From positions 186,001 to 250,000 of the forward strand of contig NZ_PVTK01000004.1 in the NCBI RefSeq assembly GCF_003002925.1: a stretch of DNA of 64,000 nucleotides, written 5' to 3'. The notes under the pieces were generated by a model. That model was not told the origin of the DNA. It saw nothing but the letters and a program-made list of their open reading frames with translations, and searched no databases. Origin of the DNA: Vreelandella songnenensis. GTDB taxonomy: Bacteria; Pseudomonadota; Gammaproteobacteria; Pseudomonadales; Halomonadaceae. Below are positions 35,728-44,121 of the stretch, in pieces. Every line of letters begins with the position of its first letter. The stretch's first letter is position 1. A program made the position numbers and the translations under genes.

Positions 35728-35759
35728 AAAAGGGGGGCAGTCAACGCTGCCCCTTTTTT
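35728..35759 (+). terminator. Terminator between the TRAP binding protein and its permease genes
   Basis: AAAAGGGGGGCAG (35728-35740) pairs with CTGCCCCTTTTTT (35747-35759) around TCAACG, with two G-T pairs. The T-run is perfect. It allows a high binding-protein to permease ratio, usual for such systems. Confidence 0.85.
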
Positions 35760-35972
35760 ATTGCCTGGATTGCCGCGCCACGGCGCCTGCAAAGGGCATT
35801 TAGGGCAAGCGGTGCGTTGGCAATTATTTGCCCAACGCTAAGGCGCAAAGCCCAGTCACCCGTTACGCTTAGAGTGCGTCAACGCACTTTAATCATCTCT
35901 TCGTGAGTCAATTATCCAGCGTGCTATTGGCGTGCCATGCGCCATAGTCATGCCGAAAAAGGGAGTTCGGCC
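35760..35972 (+). other. Gap before TRAP dctQ, with palindrome
   Basis: 213 bases without a gene. It contains a 16-base palindrome AGTGCGTCAACGCACT at 35873-35888 and the ribosome site GGGAG at about 35960. Any promoter for dctQM would be here, but no clear hexamers were found. Confidence 0.45.
35873..35888. promoter_or_regulatory. Palindrome upstream of dctQM, possible operator
   Basis: AGTGCG / CGCACT with a TCAA centre is perfect and is followed by TTTAATCAT. It may be an operator for a dimeric regulator or a weak hairpin. It starts exactly 100 bases upstream of the dctQ ATG. Confidence 0.35.
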
Positions 35973-36551
35973 ATGACCGATGAAGAATCCGAGAAGAATT
36001 ACCACTCAGGGTTACCCGGTGTGTTGGGCGTGATCGACACTGCAATTAGCAAAATCGAGTCAGTGATACTGGCGCTAGGGGTTTTGCTAATGGCGCTGAA
36101 TACGGTCACCAACGTTATCGCCCGGTTTGTGTTTGGCAACAGCATCATGTTCTCAGGTGAGCTGAACCGTATCCTGATCATCATGGTCACCTTTGCCGGT
36201 ATCGGCTATGCGGCGCGTCACGGCCGACATATTCGCATGTCGGCCATCTACGATGCGCTGCCGGCCGGCGGGCGCAAGGCGTTGATGATCGGCATCTCGC
36301 TGTTCACCTCGCTGATCATGTTCTTTCTACTCTATTACTCGATCGTCTATATCCAGGACCTTTACAGCAAGGGGCGCGTATTGCCGGCGCTTAGCCTGCC
36401 GGTCTGGATGATTTATCTGTGGGTGCCGATGGGCTTTCTGATCACGGGTATTCAATACCTGCTGACCGCCATCAAGAACCTCACCAGCCGGGAGGTGTAT
36501 CTCTCGACCGGCGTGGTGGATGGTTATAAAGATGTCGAAACCGACATTTGA
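35973..36551 (+). CDS. TRAP transporter small permease (DctQ)
   Basis: Small four-helix subunit of the TRAP system, 192 residues, partner of the DctP at 34675 and the DctM after it. The helices [24 protein letters not shown] and [29 protein letters not shown] are typical of the family. The start at 35973 has GGGAG 8-9 bases upstream, preferable to the longer frame from 35937. dctM begins 30 bases after its stop. Confidence 0.88.
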   Translation: MTDEESEKNYHSGLPGVLGVIDTAISKIESVILALGVLLMALNTVTNVIARFVFGNSIMFSGELNRILIIMVTFAGIGYAARHGRHIRMSAIYDALPAGGRKALMIGISLFTSLIMFFLLYYSIVYIQDLYSKGRVLPALSLPVWMIYLWVPMGFLITGIQYLLTAIKNLTSREVYLSTGVVDGYKDVETDI

Positions 36552-36581
36552 CGCAGGGCACTGCACACGAGGGGAATACGC

Positions 36582-37865
36582 ATGACGACGATAATGGTAG
36601 TGACCATGATCGCCCTGCTGCTGCTGGGCTTTCCAATGATGGTGCCGCTGATTGCCGCGGCGGTCATCGGCTTTTACATGATGTTCAACGGCTTCGGCCA
36701 GATGGATACGCTGATCCAGCAGATGATGGCGGGCATCCGGCCGGCGTCGCTGATCGCCGTGCCCATGTTCATTCTGGCGGCGGATATCATGACCCGCGGC
36801 CAGTCGGCCAACCGCTTGATCGATATGGTCATGGCCTTTATCGGCCATATCAAGGGCGGGCTTGCGGTGAGTACGGCGGCGTCATGTACGCTGTTCGGGG
36901 CCGTCTCCGGCTCTACTCAGGCGACCGTGGTAGCGGTGGGTTCGCCACTGCGCCCGAAGATGCTCAAGGCGGGCTACTCCGACTCGTTCACCCTGGCGCT
37001 GATCATCAACGCAAGCGACATCGCGTTTCTGATTCCGCCGAGTATCGGCATGATCATCTACGGGGTCATCTCCGGCACCTCGATCGGCGAGCTGTTCATC
37101 GCCGGCATCGGGCCGGGCCTTTTGATCCTGCTGATGTTTTCGGCCTACTGCATCGTCTATGCGATCGTGAAGGACGTACCTACCGAGGCGCGGGCCAGCT
37201 GGAAAGAGCGCGGCACGGCGGTACAGAGAGCGCTCTGGCCGCTGGGTTTTCCGGTGATCATCGTGGGCGGCATCTACGGCGGCATCTTCAGCCCCACCGA
37301 AGCCGCTGCCGCCTGCGTGCTGTACGCTGTGCTGCTCGAGTTCGTGGTGTTCCGCTCGCTCAAGATGCGCGATATCTACGCCATCGCCAAATCGACCGGC
37401 CTGATCACCGCGGTGGTGTTCATTTTAGTGGCGGTAGGCAACAGCTTTTCGTGGATCATCTCGTTTGCCCAGATTCCGCAGGCCATCCTGGAGTCCGTCG
37501 GGGTGAATGACGCAGGGCCTACCGGCGTTCTGATCGCGATCTGCGTCTCTTTCTTCATTGCCTGCATGTTCGTCGACCCTATCGTCGTCATTCTGGTGCT
37601 GACCCCGATCTTTGCCCCGGCCATTGCGGCAACCGGGCTTGACCCGGTACTGGTGGGTATCCTGATTACCCTGCAGGTGGCCATAGGCTCGGCGACGCCA
37701 CCCTTTGGCTGCGATATCTTTACCGCCATCGCAATCTTCAAGCGTCCCTACTGGGAAGTCATCAGGGGTACGCCGCCGTTCATTTTCATGCTGATTCTGA
37801 CCGCCGCGCTTCTGATCATGTTCCCGCAGATCGCCTTGTTCCTGCGCGATGTGGCTTTCCGCTAA
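36582..37865 (+). CDS. TRAP transporter large permease (DctM)
   Basis: Ion-coupled large membrane subunit, 427 residues with about 12 helices, completing the P-Q-M set. LIAVPMFILAADIMTRGQSANRL, GAVSGSTQATVVAVGSPLRPKMLKAGY, LIINASDIAFLIPPSIGMIIYG and TLQVAIGSATPPFGCDIFTA are family blocks. These fit the dicarboxylate/2-oxoacid-type subclass. GGGGAA precedes the ATG. Substrate not readable. Confidence 0.92.
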   Translation: MTTIMVVTMIALLLLGFPMMVPLIAAAVIGFYMMFNGFGQMDTLIQQMMAGIRPASLIAVPMFILAADIMTRGQSANRLIDMVMAFIGHIKGGLAVSTAASCTLFGAVSGSTQATVVAVGSPLRPKMLKAGYSDSFTLALIINASDIAFLIPPSIGMIIYGVISGTSIGELFIAGIGPGLLILLMFSAYCIVYAIVKDVPTEARASWKERGTAVQRALWPLGFPVIIVGGIYGGIFSPTEAAAACVLYAVLLEFVVFRSLKMRDIYAIAKSTGLITAVVFILVAVGNSFSWIISFAQIPQAILESVGVNDAGPTGVLIAICVSFFIACMFVDPIVVILVLTPIFAPAIAATGLDPVLVGILITLQVAIGSATPPFGCDIFTAIAIFKRPYWEVIRGTPPFIFMLILTAALLIMFPQIALFLRDVAFR

Positions 37866-37973
37866 GGCTGCATGAAGAGCGCGTCACACAACGTGGCTAA
37901 ACCTCCCGGCGAAACGGAGGTCGTATCTACATCCGCTGCCTGGTATGCACTAACAGGCGGCGGGTGGTAGTCT

Positions 37974-38001
37974 TTGAGATATCTCACATATGGCGTATGA
38001 C
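37974..38001 (+). promoter_or_regulatory. Candidate sigma-70 promoter for the FKBP gene
   Basis: TTGAGA (37974-37979) and TATGAC (37996-38001) are spaced by 16 bases, 26 bases before the ATG, giving a leader of about 20 bases. The palindrome GAGATATCTC overlaps the -35. Confidence 0.4.
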
Positions 38002-38026
38002 GCCGCCGAATAAGGTTATTCTTGCT

Positions 38027-38707
38027 ATGAAAACACTGCTCACTTCAACGGCCTTGACCAGCCTCCTGCTGGTAGCGCCTTTTGTTGCTGCCGCGCCGGA
38101 CACTGACGAGCAGCGTCTTGCCTACAGCCTCGGTGTTACCCTGGGTGGAAGCATGAAAGCCGACCTCGAAGAACTGGATCTCGATGCGTTCAATGACGGC
38201 ATGCGTGACGTGTTCGAGGACAACGAACTGGCGCTTAGCGAAGAAGACATGGTTGAGTCCATCATGGCTTTCCAGGAGCGCTCCATGCAGGCGCGCGAAG
38301 AGGAAGCCGCCGAAATCGCCGAGATGAACCAGCAGGAAGGCGATGATTTCCTGGCGGAAAACGCCGAGCGTGACGGTATCGAAGTCACCGAGTCTGGCCT
38401 TCAGTACGAAGTGCTGGAGTCTGGCGATGGCGAAACCCCGGGGCCGGAAGACACCGTTGAAGTGAACTACGAAGGCATGCTGCTCGACGGCACCGTCTTC
38501 GATAGCTCCTTTGAGCGTGGCGAGCCGGTCAGCTTCCAGGTCAATCAGGTCATCGATGGTTGGCAGGAAGCTCTTCAGCTGATGAGCGTTGGCGACAGCT
38601 GGATGCTGTACATCCCGGCCGAGCTTGCCTACGGTGAACACGGCCAAGGCCCGATTGGCCCTAACGAAATGCTCACCTTCCGCGTTGAACTGCTGGGTGT
38701 AGAGTAA
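38027..38707 (+). CDS. FKBP-type peptidyl-prolyl isomerase (FkpA/FklB-like)
   Basis: Periplasmic folding factor, 226 residues. A signal peptide (LTSTALTSLLLVAPFVAAAP) is followed by an N-terminal helical dimerisation domain (AYSLGVTLGGSM... to about residue 115, very acidic). The FKBP domain then carries YEGMLLDGTVFDSSFERGEP, VIDGWQEALQLM, GDSWMLYIPAELAYGE and a final FRVELLGVE. It is strongly acidic overall, as expected for exported proteins in halophiles. The start at 38027 is chosen as it opens the signal peptide. The PHB depolymerase gene starts 3 bases after its stop. Confidence 0.92.
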   Translation: MKTLLTSTALTSLLLVAPFVAAAPDTDEQRLAYSLGVTLGGSMKADLEELDLDAFNDGMRDVFEDNELALSEEDMVESIMAFQERSMQAREEEAAEIAEMNQQEGDDFLAENAERDGIEVTESGLQYEVLESGDGETPGPEDTVEVNYEGMLLDGTVFDSSFERGEPVSFQVNQVIDGWQEALQLMSVGDSWMLYIPAELAYGEHGQGPIGPNEMLTFRVELLGVE

Positions 38708-38710
38708 ATC

Positions 38711-39754
38711 ATGCCCAAGGCGGCGGCCCGCTACGCAGCGTATGTGTTGCTGGCTGGCGCGCCGCTTGCGGTGAGTGCTGACGAGCCACTGCCTGCCCTT
38801 GGCGCGTTGAACGGGCAGACGAGCGTGGTTGGCGTATCCTCGGGTGGTTACATGGCGACACAGCTGGCGGTTGCCTGGCCCGAGCGCTTTGCCGGGGTAG
38901 GCGTGGTGGCCGCCGGGCCCTGGGGCTGCTCTCAGGGTTCGCTCAGCATGACGCTGAACCGTTGCATGAAAACCCGTGGCGGTCTGCCCAATCTTGAGGC
39001 TCTTGAAGAGCGCCGGGTGCGTTACCAGGCAGACGGGCTGGTAGGCGATCAAGCGCCCCTTGGTCGGTTAAGAGCCTTTATCTGGCATGGCGGGGCGGAT
39101 GACGTTGTCGAGCCTGGGCTGGTTGAGCTTCTGGCCGGGCAGTGGCGTCAGTGGCTGGCGGCATCCGATCAATTGAAGTTCGTGCGCCATCAGGCTGCGG
39201 GTCACGGCTGGCCGGTGCGCCTGCACGCAGAGGAAACGGTGGGACCCCACGAGCTGGGCAACTGCCGGCAGGGCGGGGGCAGCCATGTGCTCGCCTGCGA
39301 TGAGGATGTGGCCCGCGATATGCTCGACTGGCTCTATCCTGAGCGTGACGTGCAGACAGCAGAGCCCGGTGAGCTGGTTGCCTTCGACCAGTCGGCGTTT
39401 GCCGCCAAGGGGCTTGCCGATACGGGCTATCTGTATGTGCCCGCCTCCTGCCAGGAGGAAGCCTGCCCGGTCACCATTGCCCTGCACGGATGCCAGATGA
39501 GCACCAATGCCATCGACGATACCTTTGTCAGCCACAGCGGTTTGAATCACTGGGCCGCGCGGCATCGCCAGCTGGTGCTTTACCCCCAGGTCGACAGCAG
39601 CCTTTCCAACCCTCAGGGCTGCTGGGACTGGTGGGGCTACGCCGAAAGCCTCTGGCAGCAGAACCCGCTGCACGATACCCGCGAAGGCGCCCAGATAAGC
39701 GCCTTGATGGCCATGCTGGATCGTCTTGAAGAACCTGCAGTCGACGCCGATTAA
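38711..39754 (+). CDS. Exported poly(3-hydroxybutyrate) depolymerase-like hydrolase
   Basis: 347-residue alpha/beta hydrolase with a signal peptide ending AVSADE. The lipase-box serine lies in GVSSGGYMATQLA (near residue 44). The WHGGADDVVEP segment (about 124) holds the likely catalytic Asp, and GHGWP (about 162) the His. A C-terminal domain (LYVPASCQEE... CWDWWGYAESLWQQ) is characteristic of PHB depolymerases. There is no separate substrate-binding domain at the end. It probably degrades external polyhydroxyalkanoate or oligomers (inference). It is tightly coupled to the FKBP gene and converges with the next gene by a 4-base overlap. Confidence 0.82.
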   Translation: MPKAAARYAAYVLLAGAPLAVSADEPLPALGALNGQTSVVGVSSGGYMATQLAVAWPERFAGVGVVAAGPWGCSQGSLSMTLNRCMKTRGGLPNLEALEERRVRYQADGLVGDQAPLGRLRAFIWHGGADDVVEPGLVELLAGQWRQWLAASDQLKFVRHQAAGHGWPVRLHAEETVGPHELGNCRQGGGSHVLACDEDVARDMLDWLYPERDVQTAEPGELVAFDQSAFAAKGLADTGYLYVPASCQEEACPVTIALHGCQMSTNAIDDTFVSHSGLNHWAARHRQLVLYPQVDSSLSNPQGCWDWWGYAESLWQQNPLHDTREGAQISALMAMLDRLEEPAVDAD

Positions 39755-40260
39755 CTTCTGCGTACGTCAAAGTCGAACCAGCTGCCCAGCCTGCCCTTGG
39801 GCGTATCCAGTATCACTCGCGCCCGCCAGGGTGCAGTGGCAGCGGTTGCGCTGCCTCTCTGCTCTCCCAGTTGCCCATGGCCGCGAAAGTGGTCAGGGGT
39901 GACGGCGTCAAGCATAAAGCGGTAAACATCGTCTTTCTTGTGCCGACTGACAAAATCCACGCTGACCTGGCTGGAAGTAACGCCTTGGATATCCACCGCC
40001 AGAGGAAGCGGGGTTAGCGCCTGGATTGGACCGCGGGTGTCGATATGCAAGGTCAACTGGCCTGCATCGCCGAGCCTTGCGGCACAGGCCTGGACGTTCA
40101 GATCGCACTGGGCAGCCGGAGGAAACCAGGTAACGTCATCGTGCAGGCGGTGGAAAAGTACGTACCAGGTGCACACGGCCAGCCCCAGGCCGGTCATCAG
40201 AATCAGCGCTTTGAGTCCCGGTAAGCGCGCAAAGTAAGCAGGCTTGGGTCGTATCTTCAT
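39751..40260 (-). CDS. Small membrane-anchored protein, weakly FixH-like
   Basis: Unrecognised 169-residue protein. A single N-terminal helix (ALILMTGLGLAVCTWYVLF, about 18-36) precedes a predicted beta-rich periplasmic domain with CDLNVQACAARL (two cysteines). Size and one-helix-plus-beta layout resemble FixH-family proteins, but I cannot confirm a match and no cytochrome oxidase genes are near. It is transcribed alone, converging on the PHB depolymerase. Confidence 0.65.
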   Translation of the reverse strand: MKIRPKPAYFARLPGLKALILMTGLGLAVCTWYVLFHRLHDDVTWFPPAAQCDLNVQACAARLGDAGQLTLHIDTRGPIQALTPLPLAVDIQGVTSSQVSVDFVSRHKKDDVYRFMLDAVTPDHFRGHGQLGEQRGSATAATAPWRARVILDTPKGRLGSWFDFDVRRS

Positions 40261-40364
40261 GGCAGAATAATCGCTGCGCAGGCCGTGAGGCGGGATCGTT
40301 TCATGGTAACAGCAAAAAAGCCGATGTCGTTGCGCTGAGATGTCGCAGTCAATAAGGAAACGCC

Positions 40365-41279
40365 ATGGAGAGTATTACCGCCGCCCTCGGGCCGCTGTTT
40401 CTGCTGATTCTACTGGGCGCTGGCCTGGGCTACTGGCGCTGGCCGAGCCCGGATTTCTGGCCCGCCATGGAGCGGCTGATCTACTTTGTGCTGTTCCCGG
40501 CGATGCTGGTGGGCACGCTGGCGAATGCGGATGTAAGCCAGGTGCCGGTAGGCCGGCTGGCGCTGGTGCTGCTTGGCGCCATGGCGCTGTTTGGCATTCT
40601 GATCTGGCGCTTTCGCCACTGGCTGCGCCTGACGCCGGCGGCGTTTACCTCGGTGTTTCAAGGCGCGGTACGCTTCAATACCTACGTGGGCGTGGCCGGT
40701 GCCGCTGCCCTGCACGGTACGGCGGGAGCCACCACGGCGGCGGTTGCCGTGGCTCTGATGGTGCCCGTGGTCAATGTGATGTGCGTGGCAAGCTTTGTCG
40801 GGGCCGGCACGCTGGGTAGCGCCAGCCTGGGCAAGAGCGTGATGGCGCTGGTGAAAAACCCGTTGATCCTTGCCTGCCTGACGGGAATCGCGCTGAACCT
40901 GAGCGGCATCGGCCTTCCCGGATGGAGTGGAGACACCGTGGCGCTGCTGGGCCGCGCGGCGCTGCCGCTGGGATTGATCGCGGTAGGCGTGGCGCTGCGC
41001 CCGACGGCACTCTTGCGCGTCGATCGCGGCCTGCTGGCCACCAACACCATCAAGCTTTTCCTGATGCCGGCGCTGGTGCTGGTGCTGGCCTGGCTGGTTG
41101 GACTGGACAGCATCAGCCGCGACGTGGCGCTGCTGTTCGCGGCGCTGCCGACCGCCACGTCAGCCTATATTCTGGCTCGCCAGCTGGGCGGCGATGCCGA
41201 GCTGATGGCGGCGATCATCACCGGGCAGACGCTGCTTGCCATGCTCACGCTACCGCTATGGCTGCAGCTTGCCGGATAA
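40365..41279 (+). CDS. AEC (auxin efflux carrier) family transporter
   Basis: 304-residue permease with about ten helices. The first half has LGYWRWPSPDFWPAMERLIYFVLFPAML, with the conserved Asp/Pro near the start. The second half has PLGLIAVGVALRP and ALPTATSAYILARQLGGDAELMAAIITGQT, the typical end of AEC carriers. Substrate unknown; malonate, malate and amino acids are known for the family. AAGGAAACGCC precedes the ATG. No terminator follows within 160 bases, apart from the sRNA terminator. Confidence 0.88.
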   Translation: MESITAALGPLFLLILLGAGLGYWRWPSPDFWPAMERLIYFVLFPAMLVGTLANADVSQVPVGRLALVLLGAMALFGILIWRFRHWLRLTPAAFTSVFQGAVRFNTYVGVAGAAALHGTAGATTAAVAVALMVPVVNVMCVASFVGAGTLGSASLGKSVMALVKNPLILACLTGIALNLSGIGLPGWSGDTVALLGRAALPLGLIAVGVALRPTALLRVDRGLLATNTIKLFLMPALVLVLAWLVGLDSISRDVALLFAALPTATSAYILARQLGGDAELMAAIITGQTLLAMLTLPLWLQLAG

Positions 41280-41314
41280 GATGTAAAAATAAATAAAAAG
41301 TATTCGCATTTGTG

Positions 41315-41343
41315 TTGACGGGGTAAATGCGAATGATTATATT
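41315..41343 (+). promoter_or_regulatory. Strong sigma-70 promoter with overlapping Fur-like box, upstream of the small RNA
   Basis: TTGACG (41315-41320) and TATATT (41338-41343) are separated by exactly 17 bases. A Fur-like 7-1-7 site TGCGAAT-G-ATTATAT (41328-41342, about 10 of 14 positions) covers the spacer and -10. A perfect 10-bp inverted repeat ATTCGCATTT (41302-41311) / AAATGCGAAT (41325-41334) surrounds the -35. No gene starts within 250 bases. Confidence 0.6.
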
Positions 41344-41349
41344 GTGATT

Positions 41350-41469
41350 GTAGCGTTTAATGAGTCGCTACAGACCACGACAGATAACCGCCAGTTTCCT
41401 GTCATGGTTTCTCCCTCTCATTGCTAGTCACGGTCTTTTGCCACTCCCTTGGAGTGGCTTTCTTTTTTT
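41350..41469 (+). ncRNA. Candidate small regulatory RNA (about 120 nt)
   Basis: Between the AEC gene and DUF2256 gene. It begins 7 bases after the -10 at 41343. It would fold into a 5' hairpin TAGCG (41351-41355) / CGCTA (41366-41370). A second stem is CCACGACAG (41375-41383) / CTGTCATGG (41399-41407), with one mismatch. A single-stranded pyrimidine-rich linker TTTCTCCCTCTCATTGC follows. The transcript would end at a strong terminator, GCCACTCC (41440-41447) / GGAGTGGC (41451-41458), followed by TTTCTTTTTTT. The linker is complementary to Shine-Dalgarno-like GAGAGGGAG. This is the usual design of an Hfq-dependent sRNA. The alternative is a leader/attenuator for the DUF2256 gene. Confidence 0.5.
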
Positions 41470-41603
41470 ATATCCCCTGAAAGTAAAAACGGCGCAGCGT
41501 CATCAGCTTTGAGCCAGGCCCTTGAGCCCGCTATCGGTACACGCGCTTTTCAAGCGGCTACACTGAGGCGATCATTCGTTTCACGCCAAGCGCTGGGAAT
41601 CAT

Positions 41604-41741
41604 ATGGCCCATCAGAAACCGCACCTTCCAACGAAAATATGCCCGGTTTGTGAGCGCCCCTTTACCTGGCGCAAGAAGTGGGCCAGGGATTGGGAAAACG
41701 TTATCTACTGCTCGCAGCGGTGCCGACGCCAAGGCGTATGA
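41604..41741 (+). CDS. DUF2256 small zinc-ribbon-like protein
   Basis: 45-residue conserved protein of the DUF2256 family. [19 protein letters not shown] is followed by [12 protein letters not shown], giving four cysteines (C13, C16, C36, C40) that probably bind zinc. In other bacteria it is near photolyase/cryptochrome-type or DNA-related genes; no such neighbour is seen here. GGGA lies 5 bases before the ATG. It precedes a bidirectional hairpin at 41765. Confidence 0.78.
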   Translation: MAHQKPHLPTKICPVCERPFTWRKKWARDWENVIYCSQRCRRQGV

Positions 41742-41764
41742 TGGCAGCCTCCGGCCGACACTAA

Positions 41765-41787
41765 AAAGCCGCCATGACGGCGGCTTT
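41765..41787. terminator. Bidirectional terminator between DUF2256 and trmB
   Basis: AAAGCCGCC (41765-41773) pairs with GGCGGCTTT (41779-41787), with a 5-base loop. Minus-strand tail TTTTTAGTG makes it best suited to end the thiS-thiG-trmB transcript. Confidence 0.75.
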
Positions 41788-41813
41788 AAGTATAAGCAAT
41801 CAAGCTGTTCGGC

Positions 41814-42557
41814 TTACGCCTCACGCCGATAGATCAGATCCCACACGCCGTGGCCGAGCTTTTCGCCACGCGCCTCGAACTTGGTCAGCGGGCGGAATGC
41901 CGGGCGGGGCACGTAGGGTGCCGTGTCCGCATCTGCGGTGTTGGCATAGCCCGGGGCGGCTTCCATGACCTCGGCCATCCACTCGGCATACGCTTCCCAG
42001 TCGGTGGCCATGTGGAAGGTGCCGCCATCCTTCAGGCGCGTGCGAATCAGCTCGACAAACGCCGGCTGCACGATACGCCGCTTGTGGTGTTTCTTTTTCG
42101 GCCAGGGGTCGGGGAAGAACAGCTGCACGGTGGTGATCGAGGCCTCGGGCAGGCACTGCTCGAGCACGGCCAGCGCATCTTCCTTGTAGATACGCAGATT
42201 GGTCAGGCCGCGCTTGTCCACTTCATCCAGCAGCTTGCCTACTCCCGGTGAATGCACCTCGATGCCGATAAAGTCGGTATCCGGGTGGGTTTCTGCCTGC
42301 TCGATCAGCGAATTGCCCATGCCGAAGCCGATCTCGACCACGCGCGGTGCCTGGCGCCCAAACAGGGCGTCCAGGTCCTGCAGGCCGTCGGCAATCGTGA
42401 GGCCAAAGCGGGGCCATACGTCTTCCAGGCCACGAGTCTGCGCCTGGGTCATTCGGCCTGCACGGATGACGTAGCTCTTGATCCCCCGACGGTGCAACGG
42501 TGCATCCGGACCTTCAGGACCGGTGGAAGATTCATCGGGTTTTTGAATATCAGTCAT
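41814..42557 (-). CDS. trmB: tRNA (guanine-N7-)-methyltransferase
   Basis: Methylates G46 of tRNA with S-adenosylmethionine. 247 residues from this start. [16 protein letters not shown] (SAM site, near residue 70), [32 protein letters not shown] (near 150), and the C-terminal [17 protein letters not shown] block are diagnostic. The ATG at 42557 is 5 bases after the thiG stop; a start three codons earlier overlaps thiG. The order thiS-thiG-trmB occurs in Pseudomonas as well. Confidence 0.94.
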   Translation of the reverse strand: MTDIQKPDESSTGPEGPDAPLHRRGIKSYVIRAGRMTQAQTRGLEDVWPRFGLTIADGLQDLDALFGRQAPRVVEIGFGMGNSLIEQAETHPDTDFIGIEVHSPGVGKLLDEVDKRGLTNLRIYKEDALAVLEQCLPEASITTVQLFFPDPWPKKKHHKRRIVQPAFVELIRTRLKDGGTFHMATDWEAYAEWMAEVMEAAPGYANTADADTAPYVPRPAFRPLTKFEARGEKLGHGVWDLIYRREA

Positions 42558-42562
42558 GGTTC

Positions 42563-43354
42563 TCAACCGTTGATACGGCCAGCAAAAGGGGAGGAAGGAT
42601 CGGCGTTCTGGCGGCGCGGCATGCGTCCGGCCAGAAACGCATCGCGCCCGGCTTCCACGGCGCGTTTCATGGCCCGCGCCATGCGCAGCGGCTCACGCGC
42701 GTGGGCGATGGCGGTGTTGAGCAAAACGCCGTCGCAGCCAAGCTCCATGGCCATGGCCGCATCCGACGCGGTACCGATACCGGCATCGACCAGTACCGGC
42801 ACGCGGCTCTGCTCGACGATCAATCGCACGTTGTGCGGGTTCTGGATGCCGTGGCCCGAGCCAATCAGTGAGCCCAGCGGCATGATGGCGCAGCAGCCCA
42901 TGGCTTCAAGCTCGCGGGCGACAATCGGGTCGTCGCTGGTGTATACCATCACGTCAAAGCCATCGGCCAAAAGCGTCTCGGCGGCTTTCAGAGTTTCTAC
43001 CACGTTGGGGTAGAGCGTGGTTTCATCGCCCAGCACTTCAAGCTTGACCAGGTTGTGCCCATCCAGCAGCTCGCGGGCCAGGCGACAGGTGCGCACGGCG
43101 TCCTTGGCGGTATAGCAGCCGGCTGTATTGGGCAGCAGGGTGTAGCGCGAAGGCGAGATGACGTCGAGCAGGTTGGGTCCGTCTTCCTGGCCAAGGTTGG
43201 TGCGGCGCACGGCAAAGGTGACGATCTCGGCGCCGCTTTCGGCAATCGCTGCGCCGGTTTCATCGAAGTCCTTGTATTTGCCGGTGCCCACCAGCAGGCG
43301 AGAGCTGAAGTCGCGTCCGGCAATGGTAAACGGCGTGTCAGTGTGCAGTGTCAT
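42563..43354 (-). CDS. thiG: Thiazole synthase
   Basis: TIM-barrel enzyme forming the thiazole phosphate of thiamine with ThiS thiocarboxylate. 263 residues. [11 protein letters not shown] near residue 20, the Schiff-base lysine in [10 protein letters not shown] (near 105), [15 protein letters not shown] and [32 protein letters not shown] are all present. It lies downstream of thiS by 63 bases. Neither thiH nor thiO is visible here, so the glycine imine source is encoded elsewhere. Confidence 0.95.
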   Translation of the reverse strand: MTLHTDTPFTIAGRDFSSRLLVGTGKYKDFDETGAAIAESGAEIVTFAVRRTNLGQEDGPNLLDVISPSRYTLLPNTAGCYTAKDAVRTCRLARELLDGHNLVKLEVLGDETTLYPNVVETLKAAETLLADGFDVMVYTSDDPIVARELEAMGCCAIMPLGSLIGSGHGIQNPHNVRLIVEQSRVPVLVDAGIGTASDAAMAMELGCDGVLLNTAIAHAREPLRMARAMKRAVEAGRDAFLAGRMPRRQNADPSSPFAGRING

Positions 43355-43417
43355 AGCGGATCCTGGATAAAGCGCGTGAAATAAGCGGTCGCCAGCGGGG
43401 CGTTCGAAGCCTGCGGC

Positions 43418-43618
43418 TCAGCCACCGCCGATGGCGTGCACGACTTCCACCTGATCACCCTGGCTCAGGCGGGTGGTGGCCAGCTGGCTGCGCGGCACGA
43501 TCTCTTCATTGATCTCTACCGCCACGCGCCTGCCGGCAAGCCCCAGCCGCTCGATCAGGTCGGCAGCGGTAAGCTCAGCGTCCAGCGGATAAGGCTCGCC
43601 ATTGAGTTGGATGTGCAT
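43418..43618 (-). CDS. thiS: Sulfur carrier protein ThiS
   Basis: 66-residue ubiquitin-like sulfur carrier. It ends AIGGG, the diglycine that is thiocarboxylated for thiazole synthesis. [12 protein letters not shown] and [13 protein letters not shown] match the family. The longer frame up to 43720 is rejected because ThiS is about 66 residues. The ribosome site is weak here. Upstream I see no TPP riboswitch motifs. Confidence 0.92.
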   Translation of the reverse strand: MHIQLNGEPYPLDAELTAADLIERLGLAGRRVAVEINEEIVPRSQLATTRLSQGDQVEVVHAIGGG

Positions 43619-43737
43619 AAGGGCGTCTCGTCTATCGAGGCAGGGGTTATAGTGCCCTATTGTAGCGTTTTCCGGCGGGGCAAGGTATGGCGAGCCCTGG
43701 CCGTGGCAAGAAAAATTCATTCAGACAAGGAGCAGGC

Positions 43738-44121
43738 ATGCAACGTGATGAGCGAATAATCGGGTGTGGGGTGGCGCTGTCCGGCGTGCTGATGGTCATT
43801 CTGGGCGCCTACGCGGCCCACGGCCTGGCCGAGCGGGCCAGCGCCGTCATGGTGAGCGCCATGGAAACCGGCGTGCGCTATCAGGCGTGGCATACGCTGG
43901 CAGTACTTGGTGTACTGGTGGCCCAGCGGGTATTCAACCTGCCCGGCTGGCGCTGGGTGGCGGGGCTCTGGGCGCTGGGCGTGGTGGGCTTTTCGGGCTC
44001 GCTTTACCTGATGGCCCTGGCCGGGTGGAACCTGGGTATCGTCACACCGCTTGGCGGGCTTTTGCTGATGGCCGGCTGGCTGGCTCTGGCGGTCAGCGTT
44101 ATCAGAGCGCCCCGCGGCTGA
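43738..44121 (+). CDS. DUF423 (YgdD-like) inner-membrane protein
   Basis: 127-residue four-helix membrane protein. CGVALSGVLMVILGAYAAHGLAE and the GVRYQAWHTLAVL segment (His and Gly conserved) are typical of DUF423. Function unknown. AAGGAG is 7 bases before the ATG. Its 3' end overlaps the end of the minus-strand mocA-like gene by 20 bases. Confidence 0.88.
   Translation: MQRDERIIGCGVALSGVLMVILGAYAAHGLAERASAVMVSAMETGVRYQAWHTLAVLGVLVAQRVFNLPGWRWVAGLWALGVVGFSGSLYLMALAGWNLGIVTPLGGLLLMAGWLALAVSVIRAPRG

Noticed and set aside
43619..43737. TPP riboswitch upstream of thiS
   Set aside because: No CTGAGA or ACCTGATC-like conserved segments were found on the minus strand.
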